DNA of 64,000 bases from positions 4,167,203 to 4,231,202 of the forward strand of contig NZ_JAGINW010000001.1 of the NCBI RefSeq assembly GCF_017876405.1, read 5' to 3'. The notes beneath the pieces were generated by a model that was not told the origin of the DNA, searched no databases, and was given only the letters and a program-made list of their open reading frames with translations. The DNA is from Kibdelosporangium banguiense (lineage in GTDB: Bacteria > Actinomycetota > Actinomycetes > Mycobacteriales > Pseudonocardiaceae). Within the stretch, counting starts at the first letter, position 1; each line of letters begins with the position of its first letter. Below are positions 1-9,591 of this stretch, piece by piece. The translations under genes and the position numbers were made by a program.

Positions 1-49
1 AATCGAGTCTACTGTGGCTCACCGCGCCGCCATCCGATATTGGAAATCT

Positions 50-62
50 TTCACTGAGTGAA
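50..62. promoter_or_regulatory. 13-bp dyad upstream of the redoxin lipoprotein gene
   Basis: TTCACT-G-AGTGAA is a perfect 6+1+6 inverted repeat about 75 bp before the first gene. It could be an operator for that gene or for whatever lies left of the window. Nothing else stands out in bases 1-135. The regulator is unknown. Confidence 0.3.
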
Positions 63-135
63 GTGCCTATCGTCGTGGTCCGCATGTCAAGGGTGATACC
101 TGGGCGAACGTCCAGTTGGGGGAATCGAGAGTTCG

Positions 136-663
136 ATGAGGCTGAGACAGCTGTTGCTTGTGCCGATTGTGGTTGGGCTGGTGGTGGGGTGTGCGAGTCC
201 GCAGGAAAGTGTGGTGCGGGAGTCGGCCAGTGTGGTGACTTCCGCGAAGCCGGAAGTGCCGTTCAAGCTGAGGTTCACAGCGAAGACGTTGGATGGGGCT
301 GACTTCGCGGGTGAGAGCCTGGCTGGGAAGCCTGCGGTGTTGTGGTTCTGGGCGCCGTGGTGCGAGTACTGCAAAGGTGACGCTGAACTGGTGGCCAAAG
401 TGGCGAAGGCCAGCGTGGGCAAGGTGACGTTCGTCGGCGTGGCGGGCAAGGACGATCTGGAGCCGATGAAGAAGTTCGTGGCCGACCACAAAATGGATGG
501 CTTCCCGCATCTCGCGGATCTGGACGGAGAGCTGTTCAAAAGGTCGCGGGTCAGTGGTACGCCGACACTCGTGTTCTTCAGCGCGGATGGAAAGACCGAC
601 GTGCACTACGGCTCGATCGAGGAACGTGAGCTGACCAAGAAGGTCCGGGACTTGGTTGAGTAG
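136..663 (+). CDS. TlpA/DsbE-like thioredoxin-fold lipoprotein
   Basis: This is a 175-residue secreted thiol-disulfide oxidoreductase. The N-terminus is a lipoprotein signal peptide with a VVGC lipobox that places the lipidated Cys at residue 19. A thioredoxin/AhpC-type domain follows, with the redox motif WCEYC (Cys76 and Cys79) and the cis-Pro region GTPTLVFF near residue 150. By family knowledge such extracytoplasmic proteins reduce or oxidise thiols of exported proteins, as with mycobacterial Mpt53-like or DsbE-like proteins. The ATG at 136 gives a textbook signal peptide and has a GAGAG-type ribosome site. It stands 46 bp upstream of a secreted glycosidase on the same strand. The physiological partner is unknown. 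Confidence 0.85.
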   Translation: MRLRQLLLVPIVVGLVVGCASPQESVVRESASVVTSAKPEVPFKLRFTAKTLDGADFAGESLAGKPAVLWFWAPWCEYCKGDAELVAKVAKASVGKVTFVGVAGKDDLEPMKKFVADHKMDGFPHLADLDGELFKRSRVSGTPTLVFFSADGKTDVHYGSIEERELTKKVRDLVE

Positions 664-709
664 GTGCGCCTCACCCGTTCGTCCGTTGTGAGGGGCGGCG
701 TGGGGTGGT

Positions 710-3700
710 GTGATGCCCGGCATGCGTCGATACAGCGTCGTACTGGTCGGGCTACTCAGCGTTATGTTTCTGGCTCCGGTGGCGGAGGCGCAGACGGGGC
801 CTGGGGCGGTGTCGCACTTTGGGCTGGCGCGCAAGGACTGTGTTGGGACGGCGCGAAATACCGGCAGCAAGGTGTGGTTCACGGTTGCTGATGGGGTGTT
901 GTCCGACGTCTACTCGCCGACGATCGACAACACCAACGTTGAGACACTGCAGTTCATCGTGACGGACGGTAAGAGTTTCACCGATCTGCAGTCGAGGGAC
1001 ATGGCGTACACGGTCAGCGCTGACCGGACCGGGATGGCGTGCCAGGTTCGGTCCCAAGCGAGGAACTACCGGCTGACCACGGACTTCATCACGGATCCGG
1101 CCCGAGACAGCGTTCTGATCAAGGCCAGGCTCGATGGGCCGAGGGACCTGAAGCTCTATGTCAGGTACGACGCGAGTATCAACGGCAATGGTGGGGGCGG
1201 GCCGCAGAACGGGGGCGCGGACAGCGCGACTGTCGACCAGGCGCTGATCAGCAGTGACACCAACACCGTTACCAATGCGCCGAACCGGGACTACGGCGTT
1301 CCGTTGCATGGGGCGCTCAAAGCGGATCGGCCATTCAAGATGGCCAACAGCGGGTACGTCGGCACTGAGTCGGATGGCCTGGTACAGCTGGACAAGAACC
1401 GGAAGCTGACGCCGAACACCGCCACTGCCAACGGGAATGTCGTGCAGACAGCCCAGATCGACGGCCAGGAGGCGACGCTTGCCCTGGGCTTCGGGCAAAC
1501 CGCCAGGCAAGCCGTCAACACGGCCTGGGCGAGCCTGAACACGCCGTTCCACAAGACGCAGGAGCGCTACATCCAAGGCTGGCGCGACTACGAGCGCAAG
1601 CTCAAGCCCACGAACGACTGGCTTTCGGTCAACGTCCTGAAAGCCAGTGAGGACAAGACATTCCCGGGTGCGGTCGTCGCATCTCTGGGCAGTCCCTGGG
1701 GACAGGCCGTGAGCGCGGGCGACATGCCGGGTGGAAAGCCGGTGTACTTCGGTTCGTACCGGGAGATCTTTGCCCGCGATCTGTACGAGAGTTTCAGTGG
1801 GTTCTACGCGGCGGGCGACATGCAGACCGCGAGGGCGACCGTTACCTGGCTTTTCAAGAAACAGCAGCAGCCGGATGGCAGGTTCCCGCGTAACTCCATG
1901 GTCAACGGCAAGAAGGCGCCTGACTCGGGTGGTGACCAGCTTGACGAGACGGCGTACCCGATTCTGATGGCGCTGCAGGCTGGGTTTGACAGGGACAAAG
2001 ACCTGTACACGAACCACATCCGGAAAGCCGCGGACTTTGTTGTGGCGCATGGGCCTTCGTTCGGGAGTGAACGCTGGGAGGAGCAAGGCGGTTACTCGCC
2101 CTCGACGATCGCCGCCGAAATCGCTGGTCTGACGGCCGCAAGCGTCATTGCGGCGAGGAATGGCGACCAGCAAAGAGCGAACGTCTACCAGGCGACCGCC
2201 GACCATTTCCAGCGGAGCATCAAGAGCTGGACAGTCAACGACGGCACCTTCATCCGGCTTTCCAAGACCGGCGATCCGAATGCCCCGATTGAGTACAACC
2301 TCGGCAACGGGTCGGTCACCGTGGATCAGCGGTCTGTTGTGGACGCCGGGTTCCTGGAGCTCACGCGCCTGGGCATCCTGCCGCCCAACGACCCTGAAGT
2401 CACGCGGAGCCTGCAGAAAGTCGATCAGGTCATCAAGAAGGAAACGCCCAAAGGCCCGGGCTGGTACCGATACGGAACATCCACACCAGGCTCGGAAGAC
2501 GGCTACGGGGACTGCTACGAGCCTGACCCCACGACGTGTAGCCCGACCGGAAAGCCTTGGCCCACAGGCAATGTGGGCAGCGGTCACCTCTGGCCGGTCC
2601 TGGCGGGTGAGCGGGCCGAACACTACCTGGAGCTTGGTAACAGAAGGACTGCCAAGCAGCTGCTCGACGCGATGCATACCCAGGCGTCCGGCGTCGGCCT
2701 GATTCCCGAGCAGATCTGGGAGAACCCGGCCGTGCCGGAGTCTCCGTTCGGCACCGATCCCACGACGGCGAGTATCGGATTCAAGCCGGGCGAGTCGGTT
2801 GGGTCGGCGTCCCCGCTGACCTGGGCACAAGCCCAGGCGGTCCGCCTGACGCAGGGGATCGCGGCTGGCCGGCCGGTTGAGCAGCCCGCTGAAGTGCGAG
2901 CCAGGTATGTGGATCACGGCCCGCCCGGAACCCTCTCGATCACGTTGAACGCGCCCGCGCAGGTCAACGCGCCGACCGTGACCGTCACCGGAACCGCCCC
3001 AGCCGGAACCAGGATCGACATCACTGCCACGGCAACCGATGCGGGCGGAACCACAACAGCAGTGACTACAAGGTCGAACGGGACGTTCACCGCCGAGCTG
3101 CCGGCAAAACTGGGCACCAACGTGATCACGGCCGCGGCGACGCAAGGAAACAAAACCGGCTACGCGCAGAAGAACGTCGGCTCGGACTTCGTTGAAGGAA
3201 CGGTGTTGCTGAACCACACCGACCCGGACAACGACGACAACGGCCCTGGCACGTATGCCTACCCGCTGTCCGCGGACTTCCACCCGGGCGCTTTCGACAT
3301 CCAGCAGTTCCAGGTGATCGACACCGGCGACCGCTTCGTGCTGCGGGCCAAGCTGCGCAACCTCTCGCCGACGTTCGGCTCGCCGTTGGGCGCCCAGCTG
3401 CTCAACATCTACGCCCGCGACCCGGCGATAGCCAAGACATCCACAGCCGCCCCGTATCCGTCGAGGAACTACCAGGTCGACCCGTGGAACCGGATGATCG
3501 AGGTGCAGGGCTTCGCCGATCCGGTCTTCGTCGACGCCGACGGTGTTCCGCTCGGGGACGCCACGGTTCAGGCGAGCGAGACGTCGAGGTTCATCACGGT
3601 CAGTGTGCCGAAGTCCGCGCTGGGCAATCCGACTGAGTTCACGGTTGTGCTGACGGGACAGGAAGGTGACAGTCCGGACCGGGCCCGCAGGTTCGCCGCG

Positions 3701-3898
3701 AACCCGGAGCAGTACGTGTTCGGAGTCTGCGTGCCCGGCGGGACGAGCCGGGTCTGCGCGGTCGCGCCCACGTCTGTGCCGAAGGCGTTCGACGTGATCA
3801 CGCCTGCTGGTGTGGATCAGGCTGCCGAGCTGGACCCGACCAGGGGAACGGTGGTGATCAAGGCCGTAATGGTCCAGACCTTGACAGGGCCGGCGTAG
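710..3898 (+). CDS. Secreted GH15 glucodextranase/glucoamylase-type glycosidase
   Basis: About 1060 residues begin with a signal peptide ending near AEAQT. The start may be the GTG at 710, the ATG at 713 or the ATG at 722. An N-terminal glucodextranase-type beta domain (about 30-280) precedes the (alpha/alpha)6 GH15 domain (about 290-730). That domain carries the acid motif WEEQGGYSPST and the second catalytic region SPLTWAQAQAVRL. An Ig-like module (about 735-820) and a C-terminal glucodextranase-C/DOMON-like module (about 825-1060) complete the protein, matching the order in Arthrobacter-type glucodextranase. It should release glucose from the non-reducing ends of alpha-glucans outside the cell. 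Whether dextran or starch is preferred cannot be read from the sequence. Confidence 0.9.
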   Translation: MMPGMRRYSVVLVGLLSVMFLAPVAEAQTGPGAVSHFGLARKDCVGTARNTGSKVWFTVADGVLSDVYSPTIDNTNVETLQFIVTDGKSFTDLQSRDMAYTVSADRTGMACQVRSQARNYRLTTDFITDPARDSVLIKARLDGPRDLKLYVRYDASINGNGGGGPQNGGADSATVDQALISSDTNTVTNAPNRDYGVPLHGALKADRPFKMANSGYVGTESDGLVQLDKNRKLTPNTATANGNVVQTAQIDGQEATLALGFGQTARQAVNTAWASLNTPFHKTQERYIQGWRDYERKLKPTNDWLSVNVLKASEDKTFPGAVVASLGSPWGQAVSAGDMPGGKPVYFGSYREIFARDLYESFSGFYAAGDMQTARATVTWLFKKQQQPDGRFPRNSMVNGKKAPDSGGDQLDETAYPILMALQAGFDRDKDLYTNHIRKAADFVVAHGPSFGSERWEEQGGYSPSTIAAEIAGLTAASVIAARNGDQQRANVYQATADHFQRSIKSWTVNDGTFIRLSKTGDPNAPIEYNLGNGSVTVDQRSVVDAGFLELTRLGILPPNDPEVTRSLQKVDQVIKKETPKGPGWYRYGTSTPGSEDGYGDCYEPDPTTCSPTGKPWPTGNVGSGHLWPVLAGERAEHYLELGNRRTAKQLLDAMHTQASGVGLIPEQIWENPAVPESPFGTDPTTASIGFKPGESVGSASPLTWAQAQAVRLTQGIAAGRPVEQPAEVRARYVDHGPPGTLSITLNAPAQVNAPTVTVTGTAPAGTRIDITATATDAGGTTTAVTTRSNGTFTAELPAKLGTNVITAAATQGNKTGYAQKNVGSDFVEGTVLLNHTDPDNDDNGPGTYAYPLSADFHPGAFDIQQFQVIDTGDRFVLRAKLRNLSPTFGSPLGAQLLNIYARDPAIAKTSTAAPYPSRNYQVDPWNRMIEVQGFADPVFVDADGVPLGDATVQASETSRFITVSVPKSALGNPTEFTVVLTGQEGDSPDRARRFAANPEQYVFGVCVPGGTSRVCAVAPTSVPKAFDVITPAGVDQAAELDPTRGTVVIKAVMVQTLTGPA

Positions 3899-3948
3899 GG
3901 CACTCAGTCTGGTGCTGCCGCCGCACCCTGTGATGAAGGGACCTCGTC

Positions 3949-5508
3949 GTGCGCAGATCCCCGTGGTTCGGCCGAATTCTGATCGCGTTCTCGCTGGTGA
4001 CCGGCTCGACGCTGGCCTCCGGCGAGGCGCAGGCCGCGGCGGCCCCGATCGACAGTGTCGTGCCTGTCCCGGTTTCGGTGCAGTCGATCGCGAACGTGAC
4101 CTACAACCTCACATCCAGTACCCAGATCAGGGCACAGGCAGACGCGACCGGGCCCGCGAACCTGCTCGCCACAACGCTCCGGCGCTCGACCGGGTTCGCC
4201 TTGCCCGTGTCGCAAAGCACCGGTGACGGCATCACGTTGCAGCTGTCCGGCGCCGATCCGCAGGTCGGTGCCCAGGGATATCAGCTGGACGTGGCCACGA
4301 CCGGTGTGACGATCAAGGCGACGGCACCGGCGGGCCTGATCAACGGTACGCAGACCCTCCGGCAGTTGCTGCCGCCCAAGATCGAGGCGTCGACTGTCCA
4401 GAACGGACCCTGGCCGGTGCCGGGCGCCCGGATCCTGGACTATCCACGGTTCGGTCACCGAGGCGCGATGCTTGACGTGGCAAGGCATTTCTTCACGCCG
4501 GACGTCGTCAAGCGGTACATCGACGAGATCGCCCTCTACAAGATCAACTATCTGCACCTGCATCTGGCGGACGACCAGGGCTGGCGGATCGTGATCGACA
4601 GCTGGCCGCGGCTGGCCACGTACGGCGGCAGTACCCAGGTCGGCGGCGGCGCGGGCGGGTACTACACCAAGGCGCAGTACACCGACATCGTGAACTACGC
4701 CGGCGAGCGCGGGATCACGATCGTCCCGGAGATCGACATGCCGGGCCACACCAACGCGGCGCTCGCCTCGTACGCCCAATTGAACTGCAACAACACCGCG
4801 CCGCCGCTGTACACCGGGACGAATGTCGGCTTCAGCTCGTTGTGCGTCCCGAAAGACGTGACCTACCAGTTCGTCGACGACGTCGTCCGCGAGCTGGCAG
4901 CGATCACTCCCGGCCCGTTCATTCACATCGGCGGCGACGAGGCGCAGTCCACATCGGACGCGGACTATCGCACGTTCATGAACAAGATCCTGCCGATCGT
5001 CACCAAGTACGGCAAGCAGAACATGGGCTGGCACGACGTGGCCAAGGTCAACCCGCCGACGTCGGTCATCCCGCAGTACTGGGGAACCACCACGTCCAAC
5101 TCGTCGGTGGCGGCCGCGGCCGGCCGGGGCAACAAGATCCTGATGTCGCCGGCCAACAAGGCCTACCTGGACATGAAGTACAACTCCAGCACTTCGCTGG
5201 GCCTGAACTGGGCCGGGTACATCGAGGTGCGCACGGCGTACGACTGGAACCCGGGTTCGTACCTCAGCGGTGTCGGCGAATCCGCGGTCCGCGGTGTCGA
5301 GGCTCCACTGTGGTCGGAGACGATCCGTACACGCCAGGATATCGAGTACATGGCCTTCCCGAGGCTGCCCGCGATCGCGGAGATCGGCTGGTCGCCGTGG
5401 TCCAAGCACAACTGGGACGCCTTCCGGCAACGCCTGGGCGCGCAGGGCCCGCGCTGGCAGGCGATGGGCGTCAACTTCTACCGGTCAAGCCAGGTCCCCT
5501 GGGCCTGA
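3949..5508 (+). CDS. Secreted GH20 beta-N-acetylhexosaminidase
   Basis: This is a 519-residue exported enzyme. It starts at GTG 3949 behind an AAGGGA ribosome site, has a signal peptide ending around QAAAAP, a GH20b-type N-terminal domain (about 35-155) and a TIM barrel. The diagnostic motif HIGGDEA supplies the Asp330-Glu331 catalytic pair of the substrate-assisted mechanism, and DDQGWR and WHDVAK are also family landmarks. It removes terminal GlcNAc or GalNAc residues, probably from chitin oligomers or peptidoglycan fragments. It follows the GH15 gene by 50 bp on the same strand and converges with the LacI-family gene, overlapping it by 38 bp. Confidence 0.93.
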   Translation: MRRSPWFGRILIAFSLVTGSTLASGEAQAAAAPIDSVVPVPVSVQSIANVTYNLTSSTQIRAQADATGPANLLATTLRRSTGFALPVSQSTGDGITLQLSGADPQVGAQGYQLDVATTGVTIKATAPAGLINGTQTLRQLLPPKIEASTVQNGPWPVPGARILDYPRFGHRGAMLDVARHFFTPDVVKRYIDEIALYKINYLHLHLADDQGWRIVIDSWPRLATYGGSTQVGGGAGGYYTKAQYTDIVNYAGERGITIVPEIDMPGHTNAALASYAQLNCNNTAPPLYTGTNVGFSSLCVPKDVTYQFVDDVVRELAAITPGPFIHIGGDEAQSTSDADYRTFMNKILPIVTKYGKQNMGWHDVAKVNPPTSVIPQYWGTTTSNSSVAAAAGRGNKILMSPANKAYLDMKYNSSTSLGLNWAGYIEVRTAYDWNPGSYLSGVGESAVRGVEAPLWSETIRTRQDIEYMAFPRLPAIAEIGWSPWSKHNWDAFRQRLGAQGPRWQAMGVNFYRSSQVPWA

Positions 5509-6529
5509 CGCCGACGCGGGACGTGGACTCCCGTGGCAGCAGAGTCGTGGGCACCACCCGGAACCGCGGTGCCGCGGGTTCGCCCGCGATCTGTTTCATC
5601 AACAGGTCCACGGCCTGCTGGGCCATCACGGGCGCGTTCAGGTCGACGGCGGTCAGCGGCGGCTGAGTGCCGCGGGCCAGGCCGCTGTCGACGCCCACGC
5701 CGATGATCATGTCGCCGGGCACGGTGATCCCGCGTTCCCCGGCCACGGTCAGCAGTCCGCTGGCAAGCCATTGCGGTGGAACGAAAACAGCGTCCGGCGG
5801 GTCCGGCCGGTCCAGCAGCCGGGCGACGGCGTCGCGCATGCTGGTCTCCTGCTTGTCCCGGCGGGCCAGGCTGAGTATCGGCTCCTGGCCGTGGTCGGCG
5901 CACCAGCCTTGATAGGCCGCGATGCCGTCGGTGAACCACGACCAGTCGATGTCCACGGTCAGCATCCCGATCCGCTGGGCGCCTTTGGCGGCCATGTGAT
6001 CGCACATCGTGCGAGTCGTCCCGGCGCTGTCGGCGATCACGGTCCACCGCTCGTGCGGCCGGGCATCGTGGTTTCCCACTGTGACCAGGGGGAGTTCGAG
6101 GTCGTGGAACATCGCCACGCGCGGATCGTCGCGGACCGGGTCGACCACGATCCCGCCGTCGAGCGCGAAGCGGTGCAGGTCGCCCGCTGATTCCAGCGGC
6201 GGCAGCTGGACGAGTGCCTGGTCGTGCTGGAAGGCCGCATCCACCGACGCGGTCAGCAGCTCGAGGTAGAAGTCGATCTCGATTGGCTGGCGCCGCCTGC
6301 CTGGGGCCAGCGGCAACAGCAACGCGATGGTGTCGGTCCGGCCGGACCGCAGGCCGCGTGCGTTGCGGTTGGGGTGGTAGCCCATCCGGTTGGCGACCTC
6401 GATGACCCGCTCCCGGGTCACGGTATCCAGCCTTCCCTTGCCGTTCAGGGCGTGCGAGACCGTGGTTACGGAGACTCCAGCCTCCTTCGCGACCTCGCGG
6501 ATGCTGGGCCGCGACTGCCTGCGTGCCAT
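5471..6529 (-). CDS. LacI/GalR-family transcriptional regulator
   Basis: The protein has 352 residues. The N-terminal helix-turn-helix and hinge helix (SIREVAKEAGVSVTTVSHAL, then NRNARGLRSGRT) are typical LacI-family DNA-binding elements. The rest is a periplasmic-binding-protein-like sugar sensor domain. A perfect 16-bp palindrome with a central CG lies 24 bp upstream of its ATG, so autoregulation is likely. Its 3' end overlaps the convergent GH20 gene by 38 bp, so it is not cotranscribed with it but may control the neighbouring glycosidases. The effector sugar is unknown. Confidence 0.93.
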   Translation of the reverse strand: MARRQSRPSIREVAKEAGVSVTTVSHALNGKGRLDTVTRERVIEVANRMGYHPNRNARGLRSGRTDTIALLLPLAPGRRRQPIEIDFYLELLTASVDAAFQHDQALVQLPPLESAGDLHRFALDGGIVVDPVRDDPRVAMFHDLELPLVTVGNHDARPHERWTVIADSAGTTRTMCDHMAAKGAQRIGMLTVDIDWSWFTDGIAAYQGWCADHGQEPILSLARRDKQETSMRDAVARLLDRPDPPDAVFVPPQWLASGLLTVAGERGITVPGDMIIGVGVDSGLARGTQPPLTAVDLNAPVMAQQAVDLLMKQIAGEPAAPRFRVVPTTLLPRESTSRVGVRPRGPGLTGRS

Positions 6530-6552
6530 GGGGTGAGCCTACGGGATCGAGC

Positions 6553-6568
6553 GCCAAAACGTTTTGGC
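6553..6568. promoter_or_regulatory. LacI-type operator palindrome
   Basis: GCCAAAACGTTTTGGC is a perfect 16-bp palindrome with the central CpG typical of LacI-family operators. It lies between the LacI-family gene (start 6529, minus) and the GAP-family membrane protein (start 6681, plus). Autoregulation is the simplest reading; control of the divergent gene is also possible. Confidence 0.7.
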
Positions 6569-6680
6569 ATGTCCGGACTGGCGATGTTGTCTACTGTGGA
6601 GCGAGGGTGCTCCTTCCAAAGTAGGACGCGCGACAGCCGCACGGTCGCCTACCTTCGATCTTGATATTCAAGGGGGAAGG

Positions 6681-7394
6681 TTGAGCGTCGGACTCGCACT
6701 GTCATTGGCCGGCCTGGCTTTGCTGGACAGCACCAGCATCGGGACGTTGTTCATCCCGATCTGGCTGCTGCTGACACCGGGCCGGGTCAGAGTGGCCAGA
6801 ATTCTGTTGTACCTCGCGGCGATCGCGGTTTTCTACTTCGGCATCGGCCTGCTCATCGCGTTGGGTGCGGGCTCGGTGATCGGCGCTGTCGGCGACGCAT
6901 TGCGCAGCACACCCGCGTTGTGGGTGCAGCTCGTGATCGGTGTCGGCCTGTTCATTCTGAGTTTCCGGTTCGACCCCAAACGGCGTAAGAACAACGGTGG
7001 CGGGGCGATTCACCGTTGGCGCGATCGGGCGACAGCCGAGGACACTTCCGTGCGATGGCTGATCGGTCTCGCCCTGCTGGCAGGCCTGACCGAAATCGCG
7101 ACAATGGTGCCGTATCTCGCCGCGATCGGCATTCTCACCACGTCGAACCTGAGCGCACTGGTCGTGTTCGGCCTGCTCGCGGGCTACTGCGTGGTGATGA
7201 TTCTGCCCGCGGGTTTCCTGCTCGCCGGCCGGGTCGCCGCGCGGTCGTTGGTCGAGCCGCTGTTGCAGCGGCTCAACACCTGGATCATGAAGAACGGCGC
7301 CAACGCCACCAGCTGGATTCTGGGCATCGCCGGGTTCCTGATCGCCCGGGACGCCGCCGCCCGGTTGTTCTTCCCGCAGATGTTGGGCCAGTGA
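6681..7394 (+). CDS. GAP/Sap (sulfolipid-1-addressing-like) family membrane protein
   Basis: This is a 237-residue integral membrane protein with about six hydrophobic segments and a short charged loop (DPKRRKNNGGG) in the middle. The pattern of an N-terminal DSTSIGTL segment and an internal repeat LLAGLTEIATMVPYLAA resembles the GAP/SfLAP family, which in mycobacteria is linked to export or placement of cell-envelope glycolipids. The start is taken at TTG 6681 because the purine-rich AGGGGGAAGG abuts it and translation upstream is not membrane-like. The transported substrate, if any, is unknown. Confidence 0.7.
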   Translation: MSVGLALSLAGLALLDSTSIGTLFIPIWLLLTPGRVRVARILLYLAAIAVFYFGIGLLIALGAGSVIGAVGDALRSTPALWVQLVIGVGLFILSFRFDPKRRKNNGGGAIHRWRDRATAEDTSVRWLIGLALLAGLTEIATMVPYLAAIGILTTSNLSALVVFGLLAGYCVVMILPAGFLLAGRVAARSLVEPLLQRLNTWIMKNGANATSWILGIAGFLIARDAAARLFFPQMLGQ

Positions 7395-7412
7395 CCAGCT
7401 ACGCTGCGGTTC

Positions 7413-8819
7413 GTGGCTGATCTGGTGTACCTGCCCGCGACCGAGGCGCTGGCGCTGTTCCGGTCCGGCGAACTGGCCCCGGTCGAGCTGATGGCGGCCG
7501 TGGTGGAACGTGCTCAGCAGACGGAGCACACGGTCAACGCCTTCACCGACCGGTACTTCGAAGATGCCCTGGACCAGGCCAGGGAAGCCGGCGACCGCTA
7601 CGCCCGGGGCGAGGCGCGTCCGCTGGAAGGCCTGCCGGTGGCGATCAAGGAGGAGCAGCCGATCGCGGGTCTGCCGTGGCGGGAGGGCTCGACGCTGCTG
7701 CGGGACAACATCGCCACCGAGACTCACCCGATCGTGGAGCGGATCATGGCCGCGGGCGGGATCGTGCACGCCCGGACGACCACGCCGGAGTTCTGCTGCG
7801 CCGGTTTCACCCACAGCGACCTGTGGGGAATCACCCGCACACCATGGAATCCGGATTACTCGTCGGGCGGATCCTCAGGTGGCTCGGGCGCCGCCCTGGC
7901 CGCCGGTTCGGCGATGCTGGCCACCGGTTCGGACATCGGCGGGTCGATCAGGATTCCCGCGTCCTTCAACGGAGTGGTCGGATTCAAACCGCCGTACGGC
8001 CGTGTCCCGAGCATGCCGCCGGTCAACCTGGACACCTACTGTCACGACGGCCCGCTGGCGCGAACTGTGCCGGATTGTGCGTTGCTGCAGAACGTCATCG
8101 CCGGGCCGCACCCGATGGACCCGGCGTCGTTGCCCGCCCAGCCACCCATCACGATCGGTGGCATCACGGGTCTGAAAGTCGCGCTGTGCATGAATCTCGG
8201 TGACTATCCGGTCGAGCCGGAAGTAGTGTCGGCCACGCAGACCGCCGCCGACATCCTGCGGGACGCCGGGGTCAAGGTCGAGGAGATCGAGCTGCCCTGG
8301 ACCCGCGAGGAGATCATGGCGGCCGCGTGGGCCCACTACGGTGCCATCTTCGCGCCGATGATCGAAACGGCCGCCGCGGGCCGGGAAGTCCTCCGCTACA
8401 CGCGCGATTTCGTGGAGCGGGCCAACGCGGCGGGCACGTTCTTCGACGCGATGATGATCGAGGGAAAGATCCAGGAGGACCTGGCCAAGGTCTTCACCCG
8501 GGCCGACGCGTTGATCTGCCCGGCCTCGGGCGTCCCGGCCCTGCTCGCGGGTGAGGACTATGTGGACACTCCGCTGGTGGTCAACGGGGTCGAGCTCGCG
8601 CACCACCTCGAAGCCCCGCTGACCGTCCCGTTCAATGTGGCCAGCCGATGCCCGGTGCTGAGCGTGCCGTCCGGGCTCGCGCAGAACCGCGTCCCGATCG
8701 GCCTCCAGGTCGTCGGCCGTCCCTATGACGACGCCACAGTCTTCGCTCTCGGCAACGTCGTCACTGCCGCGAACCCGTGGTACGTCAGCAGATATCTGCG
8801 CCCTCAAGGAATCGCGTAG
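7413..8819 (+). CDS. Amidase-signature family amidase
   Basis: The protein has 468 residues starting at GTG 7413. The amidase signature is complete: a catalytic Lys in VAIKEEQ, the Gly/Ser-rich stretch SSGGSSGGSGAA, and the nucleophile region GSDIGGSIRIPAS. This gives the Ser-cisSer-Lys triad that hydrolyses carboxamides. It differs from the true GatA found later in the window, being shorter and not next to gatC or gatB. It is probably a general aliphatic or aryl amidase; the substrate is not predictable. It begins 18 bp after the membrane-protein gene and its end overlaps the next convergent gene by 16 bp. Confidence 0.9.
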   Translation: MADLVYLPATEALALFRSGELAPVELMAAVVERAQQTEHTVNAFTDRYFEDALDQAREAGDRYARGEARPLEGLPVAIKEEQPIAGLPWREGSTLLRDNIATETHPIVERIMAAGGIVHARTTTPEFCCAGFTHSDLWGITRTPWNPDYSSGGSSGGSGAALAAGSAMLATGSDIGGSIRIPASFNGVVGFKPPYGRVPSMPPVNLDTYCHDGPLARTVPDCALLQNVIAGPHPMDPASLPAQPPITIGGITGLKVALCMNLGDYPVEPEVVSATQTAADILRDAGVKVEEIELPWTREEIMAAAWAHYGAIFAPMIETAAAGREVLRYTRDFVERANAAGTFFDAMMIEGKIQEDLAKVFTRADALICPASGVPALLAGEDYVDTPLVVNGVELAHHLEAPLTVPFNVASRCPVLSVPSGLAQNRVPIGLQVVGRPYDDATVFALGNVVTAANPWYVSRYLRPQGIA

Positions 8820-9523
8820 AACAGGACCGTGCCGACGATGAGCACGCCGTAGCCGATCGCCGCGATCTTGACGAGCAGGTACTGCGTCGGCTCAGGCCAT
8901 GGCGACTTGCCCAGCAGCCACGCCAGTCCCGGCATGATCAGGATCGCGTGCATCGGCACAGCGTGCGCGGGTTTCAACGCACCCGCAGTCGTGTACGCAA
9001 GCTCCGCATTGCCCGACCGCACAGCAATGATCCCAGTCGCGATCATCACGGCACCGACAGCCAGCGCCACCAGCAAAGCCACGAAGCCGAACCGCAAAGC
9101 CAGCTGCATACTCCGCGTCTGGACCGTCCGGAAGGCGGCCACCGTGAACCCGATCGTCACCAGAATGATCACAAGCCCGCCGCCGGCCAGCGTCATCGAG
9201 ATGGCCGAGTCGAACCCGGTCTCGAAGTTGAAATGCGACGGCCGCCCCCGCCACGCCTGCATCGTGATGAGCCCGACTTCGACAATGCTGGCCACAGAGA
9301 AGACGCTGAGCAGAAGGCCCCGGAACCTCGTTTTGAGGAATGAAGTCGCCCAAACAGCGGCGCCGACCGTGAGCCCGAACGAAAGCCCGAACGTCATCGG
9401 CTTGCGCATCGACAACGGCCCAAGCCACGTGCCACCACTGACCAGCAGCACAACCAGATGCCCCAGCCCACTCAGGAAGAGCAAGAACCCGACGACATAC
9501 CCGACTCGATCAATGGTCCGCAT
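8804..9523 (-). CDS. Multi-pass membrane protein of unknown function
   Basis: A protein of about 239 residues starts at MRTIDRVGYVVGF. It has roughly seven hydrophobic segments and short polar loops, and no enzymatic motif I recognise. ATG 9523 is preferred over upstream starts because the extra N-terminal sequence is Arg/Thr-rich and not membrane-like. It lies 68 bp downstream of the dehydratase-like gene on the same strand, so cotranscription is possible. It overlaps the 3' end of the convergent amidase gene by 16 bp. Confidence 0.65.
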   Translation of the reverse strand: MRTIDRVGYVVGFLLFLSGLGHLVVLLVSGGTWLGPLSMRKPMTFGLSFGLTVGAAVWATSFLKTRFRGLLLSVFSVASIVEVGLITMQAWRGRPSHFNFETGFDSAISMTLAGGGLVIILVTIGFTVAAFRTVQTRSMQLALRFGFVALLVALAVGAVMIATGIIAVRSGNAELAYTTAGALKPAHAVPMHAILIMPGLAWLLGKSPWPEPTQYLLVKIAAIGYGVLIVGTVLFYAIP

Positions 9524-9591
9524 ACCTGCAATGCTCGCCGGGTAGTGTCGTCGAGTCGTCGTGTCAGAAGCGCGTCCGCGCGTACGTCGAA

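Noticed and set aside
752-3283. 843-codon open frame antisense to the GH15 gene
   Set aside because: Arg/Val/Gly-rich composition with no domain; it mirrors the high-GC codon pattern of the sense gene, which has clear family motifs.
3904-5430. 508-codon open frame antisense to the GH20 gene
   Set aside because: Low-complexity Arg/Asp-rich translation without motifs; it is a shadow of the hexosaminidase.
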